Source of the DNA: Neolewinella marina
GTDB taxonomy: Bacteria; Bacteroidota; Bacteroidia; Chitinophagales; Saprospiraceae
Reading direction: 5' to 3'
Assembly: GCF_002631205.1 (NCBI RefSeq)
Contig: NZ_PDLO01000003.1
Span: 310,001 to 374,000, forward strand
Length of the DNA stretch: 64,000 bases
Positions 32,678 through 43,015 of the stretch are shown piece after piece. Within the stretch, counting starts at the first letter, position 1; each line of letters begins with the position of its first letter. Below the pieces are notes generated by a model that was not told where the DNA came from, made no database searches, and saw only the letters and a program-made list of their open reading frames with translations. The position numbers and the translations under genes are program-made.

Positions 32678-34000
32678 CTAGTTGTTGAAGTAGCTCGATT
32701 CGATCTTCTCACCGGCCTGGACCCGCTCGATGCGCTCCTTCATTTCGTTGGAGGCGTCGTAGTCGTCCTGGCGGGCAAAGATTTCCTTCAGGGCGATCAG
32801 GGTATTCAGGTTGTTGGGGTCGGTCTGCTCGGCCTTCTTGAAGTAGGGGAATGCCTGGGCGAACTCGGCATTGATTTCCTTCTCCATGGCTTCGTACTTG
32901 GCCTGACCTTCCTTGCTGAGGTCGTTACCCAGCTCAACCAGCTTCTCGGTCATTTTGGCCGCGCGGTTGAAGTAAAGGGCACCGAGGCTGTAGATCAGCG
33001 AAGCGTTATCGGGCTGCTTTTCGAGTCCGGCCTCGTAGTTTTTCTTGGCCTTCTCGAAGTACTCGGTTGCCTTCTCGGGATTTTCTTCCCGGTTCGACTG
33101 GTAGAGCTGGTCGTAGACCTGTCCGAGGGTAGCGTAGAGGCTGATGTTCTCGGGCTCGGCCTTGATGGCTTCCTGCAGCTTGCCGGTCAGTTCGTCCAGT
33201 TTACCCTGGGCGAGGTAGTAGTTGATCTCGGTGAAGAGGAGGGTGGTTTCTTCGGGGAACTTCTCCCGACCTTCGGTCAGGTACTGTCCGGCCTTTTCCA
33301 TATCACCTTTGCCACTGTAGACCTTGTAGAGGCCGTCGTACAGACCAGCATCTTCGTAGCCGGACTCGTAGAGGCGGATGAAGAGGGGCTCGGCTTCGTT
33401 GTACTGCTCGTTCAGTACGGCGGAAAGGGCGGCGTAGTAACGCTCGTCGTTGAGCTTGGTCTCGTCCTCGGCGAAGGCGCTGTCACCGTCGTTGGTGGTC
33501 AGGAAGTCGTGGACGGTTACGCTGGTGTTGAAAGCCTCGTAGCTGTCCTGGTAGTTCTTGTCCTGGATCGCGAAGATGCCTTCGTTAGAGATGTTACCCT
33601 GAAGCGCTTCCAGCCCCTTCAGGGCTGCTTTCTTGTCGCGTCCCTTTTCGGCCATATTGTAGGCCTTCATGTAGGCCTGGGCGGCGCGGGAGGCGGCTTT
33701 GGCAACGATGGGTTCGATGGGCTCAGCACCGGCCATGGTACGGTCCTGCACGTAGCGCTGGATGGCGGCGGAGTAAATGTCACCAGCGGTGAGGTAGGCG
33801 TCGACGTCGGATTGTACCTGGGTGTCGTTCATGGCAACCTGGATGGCGTCCACGGCGGCCTGCAGCTCAACGACGTCATTGCCCGTCTGGTAGCTTTTGT
33901 AGGATTTGGAGGCGTTCTTCAGTGCGTCCTCGCCACTCTGTGCGAAGGCAACAGAGACGGCAAAAAGAGCGAAAAGAGCGCTCAGCATAAATTTACGCAT
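32678..34000 (-). CDS. Secreted TPR-repeat protein
   Basis: 440 residues with a clear signal peptide (MRKFMLSALFALFAVSVAFAQ, cleavage after ~20). The rest is helical and built of tetratricopeptide-like repeats (AKAASRAAQAYMKAYNMAEK, EPENISLYATLGQVYDQL, NLNTLIALKEIFARQDDYDAS). It is rich in Glu, Lys and Ala, with no catalytic motif. Such periplasmic TPR proteins are common in Bacteroidota, often scaffolding envelope complexes. It is monocistronic by appearance, with a strong terminator after it and a 226-base gap before it. Confidence 0.8.
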   Translation of the reverse strand: MRKFMLSALFALFAVSVAFAQSGEDALKNASKSYKSYQTGNDVVELQAAVDAIQVAMNDTQVQSDVDAYLTAGDIYSAAIQRYVQDRTMAGAEPIEPIVAKAASRAAQAYMKAYNMAEKGRDKKAALKGLEALQGNISNEGIFAIQDKNYQDSYEAFNTSVTVHDFLTTNDGDSAFAEDETKLNDERYYAALSAVLNEQYNEAEPLFIRLYESGYEDAGLYDGLYKVYSGKGDMEKAGQYLTEGREKFPEETTLLFTEINYYLAQGKLDELTGKLQEAIKAEPENISLYATLGQVYDQLYQSNREENPEKATEYFEKAKKNYEAGLEKQPDNASLIYSLGALYFNRAAKMTEKLVELGNDLSKEGQAKYEAMEKEINAEFAQAFPYFKKAEQTDPNNLNTLIALKEIFARQDDYDASNEMKERIERVQAGEKIESSYFNN

Positions 34001-34170
34001 GGGTAAAATTTGTTGGTTTCAGAATGGTTTGTGTCTTATCCTGTAGACGGTTTTCGGCGTCAAAGGATAAATGCAAAACGTTAATTGAGGGAGCAAGTAT
34101 CGTTAATACCTTCCTAAAATTAATGGAACAGTTGGTGTCAAGGGGTGTTCAACGGGGCCGGAGTTACTGA

Positions 34171-34204
34171 AAAGCCGCCAGTAGTGACTGCTACTGACGG
34201 CTTT
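34171..34204 (-). terminator. Intrinsic terminator after gyrA
   Basis: Stem of seven plus six pairs with one mismatch (34171-34184 with 34191-34204) and a six-base loop, followed on the minus strand by a short T-run. It lies 22 bases after the gyrA stop. Confidence 0.7.
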
Positions 34205-34226
34205 GTACTTTCAGCGTACCGGTAAA

Positions 34227-36794
34227 TTATTCCTCTTCACCGGTGGCGAGGGTTTCCTCGTCGATGCTCACCACGGCTACGTCGGCGATGGCATCGTCGC
34301 CATCGAGCTTGATTAGCCTTACCCCCTGGGTGGAGCGGCCCATGACCCGAAGGTCCTGCATCGAGGTCCGGATGAGGATGCCCGAGCGGTTGGTGATCAT
34401 CAGGTCGTCCTCGTCGCTGACGGCCTTGATGGTAACCAGTTCACCCGTTTTCTTGCTGATCTTCATGGTGGCCACGCCCTTGCCGCCGCGGTTGGTGATG
34501 CGGTAATCGGCCCAGTCGGACCGCTTGCCCATTCCCTTTTCGCTGACGACCAGGATCGACTTGTCGGTATCGGTTTCGTGGTCGATGGTTACCATGCCCA
34601 CCACGGCGTCGTCCTCTCCGTTAAGGGTGATGCCACGAACACCGGCCGCGTTGCGTCCCATGTTTCTCACCTTCTCCTCTTCGAAGTGGATGGCCTGTCC
34701 CTTGCGGGTGGCCAGGAAGACATGGCTGTTGCCGTTGGTGAGGCGGGCCTCCAGCAGTTCATCCCCCTCGTTGATGGTGATGGCGTTGACGCCATTGGTA
34801 CGGGGGCGGCTGTACTCCTCCAGGCTGGTTTTCTTCACCTGACCACGACGGGTGGCGAAGATCACCGAGTGCTGCTGCAGGAATACCTCGTCGGTGAGGT
34901 CGGCCACGCTGATGTAAGCGCGTACCGAGTCTTCCTTGGGGATGGCCAGGATATTCTGGATGACGCGTCCGCTGCTGTTCTTGCCGGCTTCGGGGATTTC
35001 GTAGATGCGGAGCCAGAAACAGCGACCTTGCTCCGTGAAGAGCAAGAGGTAGTTGTGGTTGCTGGCCACGAAGATATGCTCGATGAAATCGGCATCCCGC
35101 GTCTTGGAGCCCCGGCTGCCACGGCCGCCCCGGCCCTGGGCGCGGTATTCGGCCACGGGGGTACGCTTGATGTAGCCCAGGTGGGAGATGGTAACGACCA
35201 CGTCTTCGTCGGCGATCATGTCGGTGATGGAGATGTCTGCCGTATCAAGGCTGATCTCCGAGCGGCGCTCGTCGCCGAAGCGGGCGCGCACGTCCTGCAG
35301 TTCTTCCTTGATGATGTCGCGCTGCAGCTCCTCCGATTCCAGGATGGCCCGCAGGCGGTCGATCAGGTCGCGGATCTCGGCGTACTCATCGCGGATCTTG
35401 TCGATCTCCAGTCCGGTAAGCTTCTGCAGCCGCATGTCCAGGATGGCCTGGGCCTGCTCGCCGCTCATCACATTGCCTTCCGGCACGACGAGTTCCTCGG
35501 TCTGGGCTTCCTTCACCAGGCTGCCGAACTTGTTCCAGAAGGCGGCCTTGTCTTCGATGAAGGCACCCGCCATAAGTCCTTCCTTGGCCTCTTCGGGGCT
35601 GTTGCTGGCCCGGATCAGGCGGATCACCTCGTCGAGGTAGTCCAGGGCGATCAACAGGCCGATAAGGATGTGGGCGCGGGCCAGGGCCTTGTTGAGTTCA
35701 AACAGCGTCCGCCGCTGGATGACCTCGAGGCGGAAGGCCACGAATTCCTCGATCAGGTCCTTCAGGTTCAGGGTCATGGGGCGACCGCCGACCAGGGCTA
35801 CATTGTTGACGCCGTAGCTGGACTGCAGGGGGGTGTACTTGTACAGGTAGCTGAGCACGATGGAGGCCATCGCGTCCCGCTTGATCTCGATAACGATGCG
35901 CAGGCCGTCGCGGTCCGATTCGTCACGTACGGCGCTGACGCCGGTGATCTTGCCATCGTTCACCAGTTCGGCGATCTTGGCCACGAGGGTGGCCTTGTTG
36001 ACCTGGTAGGGGATCTCGCTGATGATGATGGTTTCCCGGTCGTTGTGGTCGACTTTGATGTCGGCCCGTCCGCGGACCACCACGCGGCCACGGCCGGTGC
36101 GGAAGGCCTCGCGCACGCCGTCCATACCGTAAATGATGCCTCCGGTGGGGAAATCCGGGGCCTTGACGTGCTCCATGAGCTCGTCAACCGTAATGTCCGG
36201 ATTGTCAACAAGGGCGATCACGCCATCCACCACTTCATTCAGGTTGTGGGGCAGCATGTTGGTGGCCATACCGACCGCGATGCCCGAGGCACCGTTCACC
36301 AGGAGATTGGGGATCCGGGTGGGCAGGACGGTAGGCTCCTTGAGGGTATCGTCGAAGTTGAGCTGAAAGTCAACCGTGTCCTTGTCGAGGTCACCGAGGA
36401 TGCTGTCCGAGATCCGCTGCAGGCGGGCTTCGGTGTAGCGCATGGCGGCGGGGCTGTCGCCGTCCATCGAACCGAAGTTACCCTGACCGTCTACGAGAGG
36501 GTAGCGCAGTGACCAGTCCTGGGCCATACGAACCATGGTGTCGTAGACCGAGGAGTCGCCGTGGGGGTGGTACTTACCGAGGACTTCCCCGACGATACGG
36601 GCGGATTTCTTGTGGGAGCTGCGATAGCTCAGACCCAGTTCGGACATGCCGAAGAGAACACGCCGATGGACGGGCTTCAGGCCGTCGCGAACGTCGGGCA
36701 GGGCGCGGCTGACAATGACCGACATCGAATAGTCGATGTAGGCCGATTTCATCTGGTCTTCTATATTGACCGGGATGATGCGTTGATTTGGCAT
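34227..36794 (-). CDS. gyrA: DNA gyrase subunit A
   Basis: 855 residues, the breakage-reunion subunit of the type II topoisomerase that supercoils DNA. The active-site tyrosine is Y120 ([10 protein letters not shown]). The quinolone-determining segment reads [10 protein letters not shown] (76-85), with Ser81 and Asp85 at the E. coli Ser83 and Asp87 positions, that is, the wild-type sensitive form. A long coiled-coil and the six-bladed C-terminal beta-pinwheel follow, with the GyrA box in [10 protein letters not shown] near 545. The ATG at 36794 ([14 protein letters not shown]) is chosen over a longer start that adds a non-conserved 28-residue tail. gyrB is not in the window. Confidence 0.97.
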   Translation of the reverse strand: MPNQRIIPVNIEDQMKSAYIDYSMSVIVSRALPDVRDGLKPVHRRVLFGMSELGLSYRSSHKKSARIVGEVLGKYHPHGDSSVYDTMVRMAQDWSLRYPLVDGQGNFGSMDGDSPAAMRYTEARLQRISDSILGDLDKDTVDFQLNFDDTLKEPTVLPTRIPNLLVNGASGIAVGMATNMLPHNLNEVVDGVIALVDNPDITVDELMEHVKAPDFPTGGIIYGMDGVREAFRTGRGRVVVRGRADIKVDHNDRETIIISEIPYQVNKATLVAKIAELVNDGKITGVSAVRDESDRDGLRIVIEIKRDAMASIVLSYLYKYTPLQSSYGVNNVALVGGRPMTLNLKDLIEEFVAFRLEVIQRRTLFELNKALARAHILIGLLIALDYLDEVIRLIRASNSPEEAKEGLMAGAFIEDKAAFWNKFGSLVKEAQTEELVVPEGNVMSGEQAQAILDMRLQKLTGLEIDKIRDEYAEIRDLIDRLRAILESEELQRDIIKEELQDVRARFGDERRSEISLDTADISITDMIADEDVVVTISHLGYIKRTPVAEYRAQGRGGRGSRGSKTRDADFIEHIFVASNHNYLLLFTEQGRCFWLRIYEIPEAGKNSSGRVIQNILAIPKEDSVRAYISVADLTDEVFLQQHSVIFATRRGQVKKTSLEEYSRPRTNGVNAITINEGDELLEARLTNGNSHVFLATRKGQAIHFEEEKVRNMGRNAAGVRGITLNGEDDAVVGMVTIDHETDTDKSILVVSEKGMGKRSDWADYRITNRGGKGVATMKISKKTGELVTIKAVSDEDDLMITNRSGILIRTSMQDLRVMGRSTQGVRLIKLDGDDAIADVAVVSIDEETLATGEEE

Positions 36795-36930
36795 AAAGAG
36801 CTGAAAGTTATGGAGTGGTGAGGCCGTCGCGACCTCCGCAAACGGGGCGCGCTCCGGCCTGGTTAAATCCGGGCGCACCTGGCAAAAAAGGTCACCAATC
36901 CTCCTGATTACCGGCGCATTCGCCTACGCG

Positions 36931-36938
36931 CGAAGGTA
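36931..36938 (-). promoter_or_regulatory. Possible -7 box for gyrA
   Basis: TACCTTCG on the minus strand, seven of eight matches to the Bacteroidota -7 consensus, about 137 bases before the gyrA ATG. No -33 box could be assigned. Confidence 0.25.
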
Positions 36939-36999
36939 CAAAAATCGTGCCGGAAAACCTAGGTAAACCAAAGGCAATATCAGGGGTTAACTTGTCCAT

Positions 37000-37737
37000 A
37001 TGTCAGGTACCGAGAAAGTAGTAAAACCCTACGGGGAAGGGGAATCCAAGAAGGAAGAGGTCGGACGGATGTTCGACGCCATTGCCCCCACCTATGACCT
37101 CCTCAACCGGGGTACTTCCCTGGGGGTCGACACCCTGTGGCGACGCAAAATGATTGCCGAGCTGGACCCCGCCGTCCACCACCGCGTGCTTGACGTAGCT
37201 ACCGGCACGGCCGACGTGGCCATTCAGACCGTCCGCCGGCGGGGGGTCGACCACGTCACCGGTATCGACCTGAGCGCGGGCATGCTGGCCTACGGAAGAA
37301 CCAAGGTGAAGCAGGCCGGGCTGGAGAACCACATCGTGCTCGAGCAGGGCGACAGCGAGAACCTGCCTTATGCGGATGCGAGCTTCGACGCGGTGACCGC
37401 CGCCTTCGGGGTCCGCAACTTCGAGAACCTCGAGCGCGGACTGGCCGAGATGCACCGGGTACTGCGGCCCGGGGGCAAACTGGTGGTGCTGGAATTCAGT
37501 CGGATCCGTTACGCACCCATCCGCTGGGGCTTTAATCTGTACTTCGGTAAAATTATGCCGCTGATCGGCCGTTTACAGAGCAAGGACCCGCGCGCCTACG
37601 CCTACCTTTTTGAAAGTGTACAGGCATTTCCCAGCGGGGAGGACTTTTTGACGATCCTGGACCGGGTCGGCTATAACAACACGGAATGCCAAGCACTTAC
37701 TTTCGGAATTGCCTCCATCTACACCGCCACCCGCTAA
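37000..37737 (+). CDS. ubiE: Demethylmenaquinone methyltransferase (MenG/UbiE)
   Basis: A 245-residue SAM methyltransferase for the last step of menaquinone synthesis. Typical blocks are MFDAIAPTYDLLNRGTSLGVD (~24-44), LDVATGTADVAI (motif I, ~64-75), GIDLSAGMLAYGR, FDAVTAAFGVRNFENLERGLAEMHRVL, GGKLVVLEFS, and FLTILDRVGYNN near the end. Bacteroidota respire with menaquinone, so MenG function is favoured over ubiquinone. The downstream porT gene starts inside it, overlapping by 52 bases, an arrangement common in the phylum. It shows that ordinary quinone methylation is covered separately from the VTE3/VTE4-like pair. Confidence 0.95.
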   Translation: MSGTEKVVKPYGEGESKKEEVGRMFDAIAPTYDLLNRGTSLGVDTLWRRKMIAELDPAVHHRVLDVATGTADVAIQTVRRRGVDHVTGIDLSAGMLAYGRTKVKQAGLENHIVLEQGDSENLPYADASFDAVTAAFGVRNFENLERGLAEMHRVLRPGGKLVVLEFSRIRYAPIRWGFNLYFGKIMPLIGRLQSKDPRAYAYLFESVQAFPSGEDFLTILDRVGYNNTECQALTFGIASIYTATR

Positions 37738-38432
37738 TCCTGGCCCTGGCGTTGGTGGCCGGCCTCAGCACCTGCGCCCGCGCCCAGTTCACCGGCGGCC
37801 AGAATTACAACTTCTACGATTTCCAGAATAAGCCGTACTACTTCGGCATTACCCTCGGGTTCAACTCGAGCCGCTACACCCCGTACCGCAGCGAGGAGTT
37901 CCTATATACCGATTCTATTGTCGGCATCAAAAGCCTGAACGGCCCGGGTTTTAACCTGAACCTTATCGGGAACCTGAAGCTCGGCCGCTATTTCGATTTC
38001 CGCTTCACGCCGGGCTTCAGCTTTGCGGAGCGCAGCCTGGACTATACCCAGAGCACGGAGCGGCAGGCCGTCAGCCAGGAAAAGATCGAGTCGGTCTTCA
38101 TCGAGATGCCGTTCTACTTCCGCTACAAGTCGGCGCCCTACCGGGACAAGCGGTTGTTCCTCATCGCGGGCATGAAGTACAGCTTTGACGTGGCCAGCGA
38201 ATCCCGGACCCGGCAGGCGGAGGAGCTGGTCAGGATCAGCCCGCACGACTACGCCATTGAGTACGGCGCCGGCATTCAGATCTTCTTCCCCTACTTCATC
38301 CTGTCGCCGGAATTCAAGATCAGCCACGGCATCGGCAACACCCTGCTGTTCAACCCCACCTTACCCGAGAGCCGGGTGCTGGAAAAGGTGACCAGCCGGA
38401 CCTTTACCCTGTCGTTTCATATCGAAGGGTAG
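37686..38432 (+). CDS. porT: PorT-family outer-membrane protein of type IX secretion
   Basis: 248 residues with a signal peptide (~12-34, LILALALVAGLSTCARAQ) and an eight-strand-like beta-barrel pattern (YYFGITLGFNSSRY, NLIGNLKLGRYFDFRFTPGFSFAER, FIEMPFYFRYKS, YAIEYGAGIQIFFPYFILSPEFKISHG). These segments match PorT, required for type IX protein export in gliding and periodontal Bacteroidota. Its position overlapping the 3' end of ubiE is the conserved neighbourhood. It connects with the surface-anchored DUF4331 protein (23170-25242), a predicted client, and with gldG at 43984. Confidence 0.87.
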   Translation: MPSTYFRNCLHLHRHPLILALALVAGLSTCARAQFTGGQNYNFYDFQNKPYYFGITLGFNSSRYTPYRSEEFLYTDSIVGIKSLNGPGFNLNLIGNLKLGRYFDFRFTPGFSFAERSLDYTQSTERQAVSQEKIESVFIEMPFYFRYKSAPYRDKRLFLIAGMKYSFDVASESRTRQAEELVRISPHDYAIEYGAGIQIFFPYFILSPEFKISHGIGNTLLFNPTLPESRVLEKVTSRTFTLSFHIEG

Positions 38433-38443
38433 GGAGGCGGCGA

Positions 38444-39202
<759 letters not shown>

Positions 39203-39228
39203 AATGCGGTAATTTTCGGGTGTTGTCG

Positions 39229-40311
39229 TTATTTTCTTTTGGCTTCGTTGCGCTCAATCTTGTGGCCGGGGCGGCTCCAGCGGATGGGGCGCTTCTGCTC
39301 CGGCGGACCGGGGTCGGCGGTGGGTACCGGCCGTTCTCCCTTGGCGTAAGCCTGGGTGGGGCGCAGTCCGAGGGCGCTGAAGAGCTCCATATCGGCGAAA
39401 GCCTCCGGGTTGGGGGTGGTGAGCAGCTTGTCGCCCGCGAAGATGGATCCGGCACCGGCGAAGAAGCAGAGGGCCTGCCCTTCGGGGCTCATGTCGGTCC
39501 GCCCGGCGCTCAGCCGCACGGTGGTGGAGGGCATCACGATGCGGGTAACGGCGATCATGCGCACCATCTCGAAGATGTCTACGGGCCGCTGGTCCTCCAG
39601 GGGGGTGCCGGGTACGGCCACCAGGGCGTTGATGGGGACGGATTCCGGAACGGGCCGGAGGCTGCCGAGGGTGAGCAGCATTTTCAGCCGGTCCTCCACG
39701 CTTTCCCCCATTCCGATGATGCCGCCCGAGCAAACGGTCAGGCCGGCCTGGCGGGCGTTGCCGATGGTCTCCAGCCGGTCTTCGTAGCCGCGGGTGGAGA
39801 TGACTTCCTTGTAGTAGTCCTCGCTGCTGTCGAGGTTGTGGTTATAGGCGTAAAGCCCGGCCGCGGCCAGCCGCTCGGCCTGGTTGGGGGTGAGCATGCC
39901 CAGGGTGGCGCATACTTCCATGTCCAGTCCGTTCACGGTGCGGACCAGCTCCAGCACCTGTTCAAATTCCGCATCGTCGCGGACGTTGCGCCAGGCCGCG
40001 CCCATGCAGAGGCGGCTGCTGCCGAGTCCCTTCGCACGCTCGGCGGCGGTTTTTACCTGCTCCACCGACAGCAGGGCATTTTCCTCGATGTCGGTGTGGT
40101 AGCGGGCCGCCTGGGGGCAGTAGCCGCAGTCTTCGGGGCAGCCGCCGGTCTTGATGCTTACCAGACTGGAAACCTGTACTTCATTGGGGTCGTGGTGCTC
40201 ACGGTGTACGGTAGCGGCGCGAAAGAGCAATTCCATCAGGGGCTGGTCGTGAAGCTCCTTGAGGGCCTCGAGCGTCCAAGTGGTCGGAGAGTCGGTAGAG
40301 TAAGCGGTCAT
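39229..40311 (-). CDS. bioB: Biotin synthase
   Basis: A 360-residue radical SAM enzyme converting dethiobiotin to biotin. The cluster motif is GGCPEDCGYCPQ (Cx3Cx2C, ~56-64). Other family marks are LGSSRLCMGAAWRN, EVCATLGML, YNHNLDSS, GGIIGMGE and the [2Fe-2S] ligand arginine region TTVRLSAGR. The C-terminal ~40 residues (PVPTADPGPPEQKRP onward) extend beyond the usual end and are Pro/Arg-rich. The ATG at 40311 lies six bases after a perfect -7 box. Confidence 0.96.
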   Translation of the reverse strand: MTAYSTDSPTTWTLEALKELHDQPLMELLFRAATVHREHHDPNEVQVSSLVSIKTGGCPEDCGYCPQAARYHTDIEENALLSVEQVKTAAERAKGLGSSRLCMGAAWRNVRDDAEFEQVLELVRTVNGLDMEVCATLGMLTPNQAERLAAAGLYAYNHNLDSSEDYYKEVISTRGYEDRLETIGNARQAGLTVCSGGIIGMGESVEDRLKMLLTLGSLRPVPESVPINALVAVPGTPLEDQRPVDIFEMVRMIAVTRIVMPSTTVRLSAGRTDMSPEGQALCFFAGAGSIFAGDKLLTTPNPEAFADMELFSALGLRPTQAYAKGERPVPTADPGPPEQKRPIRWSRPGHKIERNEAKRK

Positions 40312-40317
40312 AGGCCG

Positions 40318-40325
40318 CAAATATA
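40318..40325 (-). promoter_or_regulatory. Candidate bioB promoter -7 box abutting the start
   Basis: TATATTTG on the minus strand is a perfect TAnnTTTG match six bases before the bioB ATG, predicting a leaderless or very short-leader mRNA. Confidence 0.45.
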
Positions 40326-40365
40326 GAAACCCCGGCGTGGACTACGGGCACTGGGCAGAACAGAT

Positions 40366-41829
40366 CTAGTGGGCGTCTTTTTCCCCGCCAGACGGGGCCA
40401 CGGAATACAGGTAATACCACTTTTGCCCCAGGTCCAGGTTCAGGGCATCCAGCCAGCCCGGGCGGTCGGTGTACACCAGCGCGCTGCCGGCCGGGGGCTG
40501 CGGCTGGTCGCGGGTACGGTCTACCCAGATGAGGGGGCGTTCAGCCAGGGCGAATTTGGTGACTGGCTGCCCCGTCGTATCCACCACGGTAGCCGGGCGG
40601 TGATAGTAGCGGGCGATCGCGCCCTCCGCCTTGAGGATCCGCGACTGGGGCCCGGTGAGTGTCACTCCCTGGGGGTAGGTTTCGTACAGGTTTTTCAGGG
40701 GGGCGATTTCCGCCGCCGCCGGCCGACTGACGACGTAGATCAGCAACAGCGTATTGGTAAGTACCATCAGCGACGCCGCTATCCGCCACTCCTTGCGCGG
40801 CCAGTGGTTCATGACCCACGGCCGAAAGGCGGCCAGGGCGCCCACCAAGAATACGGGTAACAACGGGGTCAAGGGATAAAGGAAGCGGATATCCTTGCGG
40901 GCCAGGAACGAATGAGCCACCACGAAGGCCAGGCCCATCCACGCCACCGGATCCCGTCGGTAGGCATAACAGAAAGCACCAAATCCGGCCAGGTAAAGGA
41001 GGCTGAGCGGCGGGATGCCCCGCAGGAAAACCAGCTCCACGTAGCCGTACCAGGGGCGGGTGCCGTAGGTGGCCGCCTTGCCCTCGATCAGGTTGGCCGC
41101 GAGGTAATTCCAGGCGGGCAGGGACCACTCCCCGTACAGCCAGTAGGAAAGTGGGTAACAAACGGCCAGTGTACCCAGGCCGCCCGCCACCAGCAGGAGG
41201 ATGTTGCGGAACTTCTCCCGGTGCACAAACAGCAGCCACAGGCCGAAGCCCGCCACCAGCAGGGCGATCTGGTAGCGGAACAGGAAGGCCAGGCCAAACC
41301 ACACGCCCGCCATCAGGGCGCTGCGGCCGCCGTCCGGAGTCAGCGTGGCCTCCCGGCGGGCCAGGTGAAGAGGGTAGGAAAGGAAACCGGCTACGGCCGC
41401 CAGGCCCGACCAGTTCTCGCTGGAGAACCGCACCCCGTTGTAGTAGGCAAACCAGTGGAAGAGGAGGGTGAGGCCGAACAGCCAACCCAGGGGCGGCGGG
41501 AAAGCCGTGCGGTACCGCCGGAACAGGGTAAATGCAACGGCCAGGGTGAAGGCCGCCGAAAGGAACCGCAGGAGCAGGGCCACGGTGAAGGGATTGGCCT
41601 GGTCCCCCCATCCGACCATTTGGTAGACCAGATAGGCCAGAAACGGTTGCAGGGCCGGCCGCATCCGTTCGTGCCATTCCCACGGCAGGTCTTCCGCCGC
41701 AGTCAGCCCCACTTTGTAATTGGCGAATTCCAGGATTTGAAAGTGCTCGTCCGCCTGGTGATAGCCCGCCGAAAGCCAGGCCGTCAGGACAAAAAGGGCA
41801 GCAGCGCTGATCCAGTAAGCCTTATTCAT
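40366..41829 (-). CDS. GT22-family mannosyltransferase-like membrane protein (PIG-B/ALG9-like)
   Basis: 487 residues with about ten transmembrane segments. It has the GT22 hallmarks: the first-loop catalytic motif HQADEHFQILEFANY (~24-38) followed by WEWHERMRPALQPFLAYLVYQ, and the later LARKDIRFLYPLTPLLPVF (~310-328) corresponding to the HKExRFLYPxxP motif of PIG-B, PIG-M-like and ALG9 enzymes. These use polyprenyl-phosphate sugar to mannosylate lipid-linked acceptors on the outer face of the membrane. A Bacteroidota acceptor is unknown; LPS or glycoprotein glycan is likely. The start overlaps the phospholipase-like gene by eight bases. Confidence 0.8.
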   Translation of the reverse strand: MNKAYWISAAALFVLTAWLSAGYHQADEHFQILEFANYKVGLTAAEDLPWEWHERMRPALQPFLAYLVYQMVGWGDQANPFTVALLLRFLSAAFTLAVAFTLFRRYRTAFPPPLGWLFGLTLLFHWFAYYNGVRFSSENWSGLAAVAGFLSYPLHLARREATLTPDGGRSALMAGVWFGLAFLFRYQIALLVAGFGLWLLFVHREKFRNILLLVAGGLGTLAVCYPLSYWLYGEWSLPAWNYLAANLIEGKAATYGTRPWYGYVELVFLRGIPPLSLLYLAGFGAFCYAYRRDPVAWMGLAFVVAHSFLARKDIRFLYPLTPLLPVFLVGALAAFRPWVMNHWPRKEWRIAASLMVLTNTLLLIYVVSRPAAAEIAPLKNLYETYPQGVTLTGPQSRILKAEGAIARYYHRPATVVDTTGQPVTKFALAERPLIWVDRTRDQPQPPAGSALVYTDRPGWLDALNLDLGQKWYYLYSVAPSGGEKDAH

Positions 41830-43015
41830 GGGCGCGTATTGTAGAATCCGGTACGGGGGCGGCGAGCGCGGGTGCCTGTGACACCTCCGCAGTGCGGCTC
41901 GTTACCCCGGGCAAATGGGGCTGTCCGGCGTCGACCCAACAACTGTACCATACCGACCCTACGGCGTGAATGGAGGCCCGGAAACGCTCCTCTACCATGC
42001 CGTTCATGGCCGTGGACCACGCCCGGGCGTATTCGGTGCAGGGTGTGCGGGTCATTTGCCCCAGTCTTTCCTCGTAGCACATTTGCTGATCAGCGGGGTA
42101 GGTGGCCCGCAGCCGCCGCTCGGTCTGCAGCACGCTGTCGACGAGCCGGTGGCTGTCCATCACGATACCCCAGTAAAAGGTTGTCGGATCCCGAATGTAC
42201 TCCGCGGGCCCTACGAAATAATCGTAGTCGACGTCGGCGAAGAGTTCCGGCAGCCGGCTTTCCCAGAAGGCGTGGATGCCCGTTTGCCCCGTTAGCTGGC
42301 CGTTGTAGTTTTTGGTGGTGTGCAGTGGAACGTGGGCATCGGCGACGTAGTGGCCCATCTCCGCGGCCAACTGGAGGATGCGGTCGGGCGACCCGTCCAC
42401 GAAGGCTTGCGTCAGGCGCCGGTGAAAAGCGACGAGGTGGTAGGGCAGGATCCCGTGGGGCGAAAAGTTGTCTTCCAGCGCTACCCGATCACCGGTGAGG
42501 GGGAGGCCCGCCGCGAGCACGGAATCGCGGCTGACCGTATCCGTCCCATCGTACCAGAGCCGTCGGTAATCGGAGTAGGGAAGGTCGATTGTATGGTCGG
42601 CGGTGCGCAGGAGCAGGATGTCGTCGTTCCGGAGCAGGGTGTCAAAGCGCCAGGCGACGGTATCTCCCGAGGGTTGCAGGTCCAGGACACGACCCCGCCA
42701 AGCCCTGGCGTCCGGGTAGTAGCGCGGCAATTCTGAGAAGGGGAGGGTACCCCAGTGGTCGAGGTCGATGTAGTGCCTGACCGCTTCGCCGGGGGCGGCG
42801 TACCGCCGCTTGTCGGGATCCACGGCGTGCTCCGCCAGGTAGTCAATATTCGCGCGGAAGAAGGGCATCATCTCCACGGGGAGGGTGAAGGTGGCTAGGT
42901 GATTTATCCGGCGGTGGCCGAAGAATCCCCACGGCGGCGGTGGCAGCACGGCGGTGGCGGTGAGCCCGATAAAGAGAGCCAGCAGCGGGCCGATAAGTTG
43001 GCTAGAACGAGTCAT
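41822..43015 (-). CDS. Secreted zinc-dependent phospholipase C / S1-P1 nuclease-like protein
   Basis: 397 residues with a signal peptide (~1-22) cleaved just before PPPPWGFFGHRRINHLAVF-like sequence. In this superfamily the mature N-terminal Trp and several His/Asp bind three zinc ions. Candidates here are W29, H34, H38, the NIDYLAEHAVDPDKR and EAVRHYIDLDHWG regions, and AAEMGHYVADAHVPLH near 215 (HxxxD/H pattern). Substrate could be phospholipid or nucleic acid. It overlaps both neighbours, by 14 bases with DUF4340 upstream and eight with GT22 downstream, so it belongs to the same transcript. Confidence 0.78.
   Translation of the reverse strand: MTRSSQLIGPLLALFIGLTATAVLPPPPWGFFGHRRINHLATFTLPVEMMPFFRANIDYLAEHAVDPDKRRYAAPGEAVRHYIDLDHWGTLPFSELPRYYPDARAWRGRVLDLQPSGDTVAWRFDTLLRNDDILLLRTADHTIDLPYSDYRRLWYDGTDTVSRDSVLAAGLPLTGDRVALEDNFSPHGILPYHLVAFHRRLTQAFVDGSPDRILQLAAEMGHYVADAHVPLHTTKNYNGQLTGQTGIHAFWESRLPELFADVDYDYFVGPAEYIRDPTTFYWGIVMDSHRLVDSVLQTERRLRATYPADQQMCYEERLGQMTRTPCTEYARAWSTAMNGMVEERFRASIHAVGSVWYSCWVDAGQPHLPGVTSRTAEVSQAPALAAPVPDSTIRAHE

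Noticed and set aside
34578-36512. A 644-codon plus-strand open frame opposite gyrA.
   Set aside because: Composition and lack of motifs mark it as an antisense shadow of gyrA, whose family match is certain.
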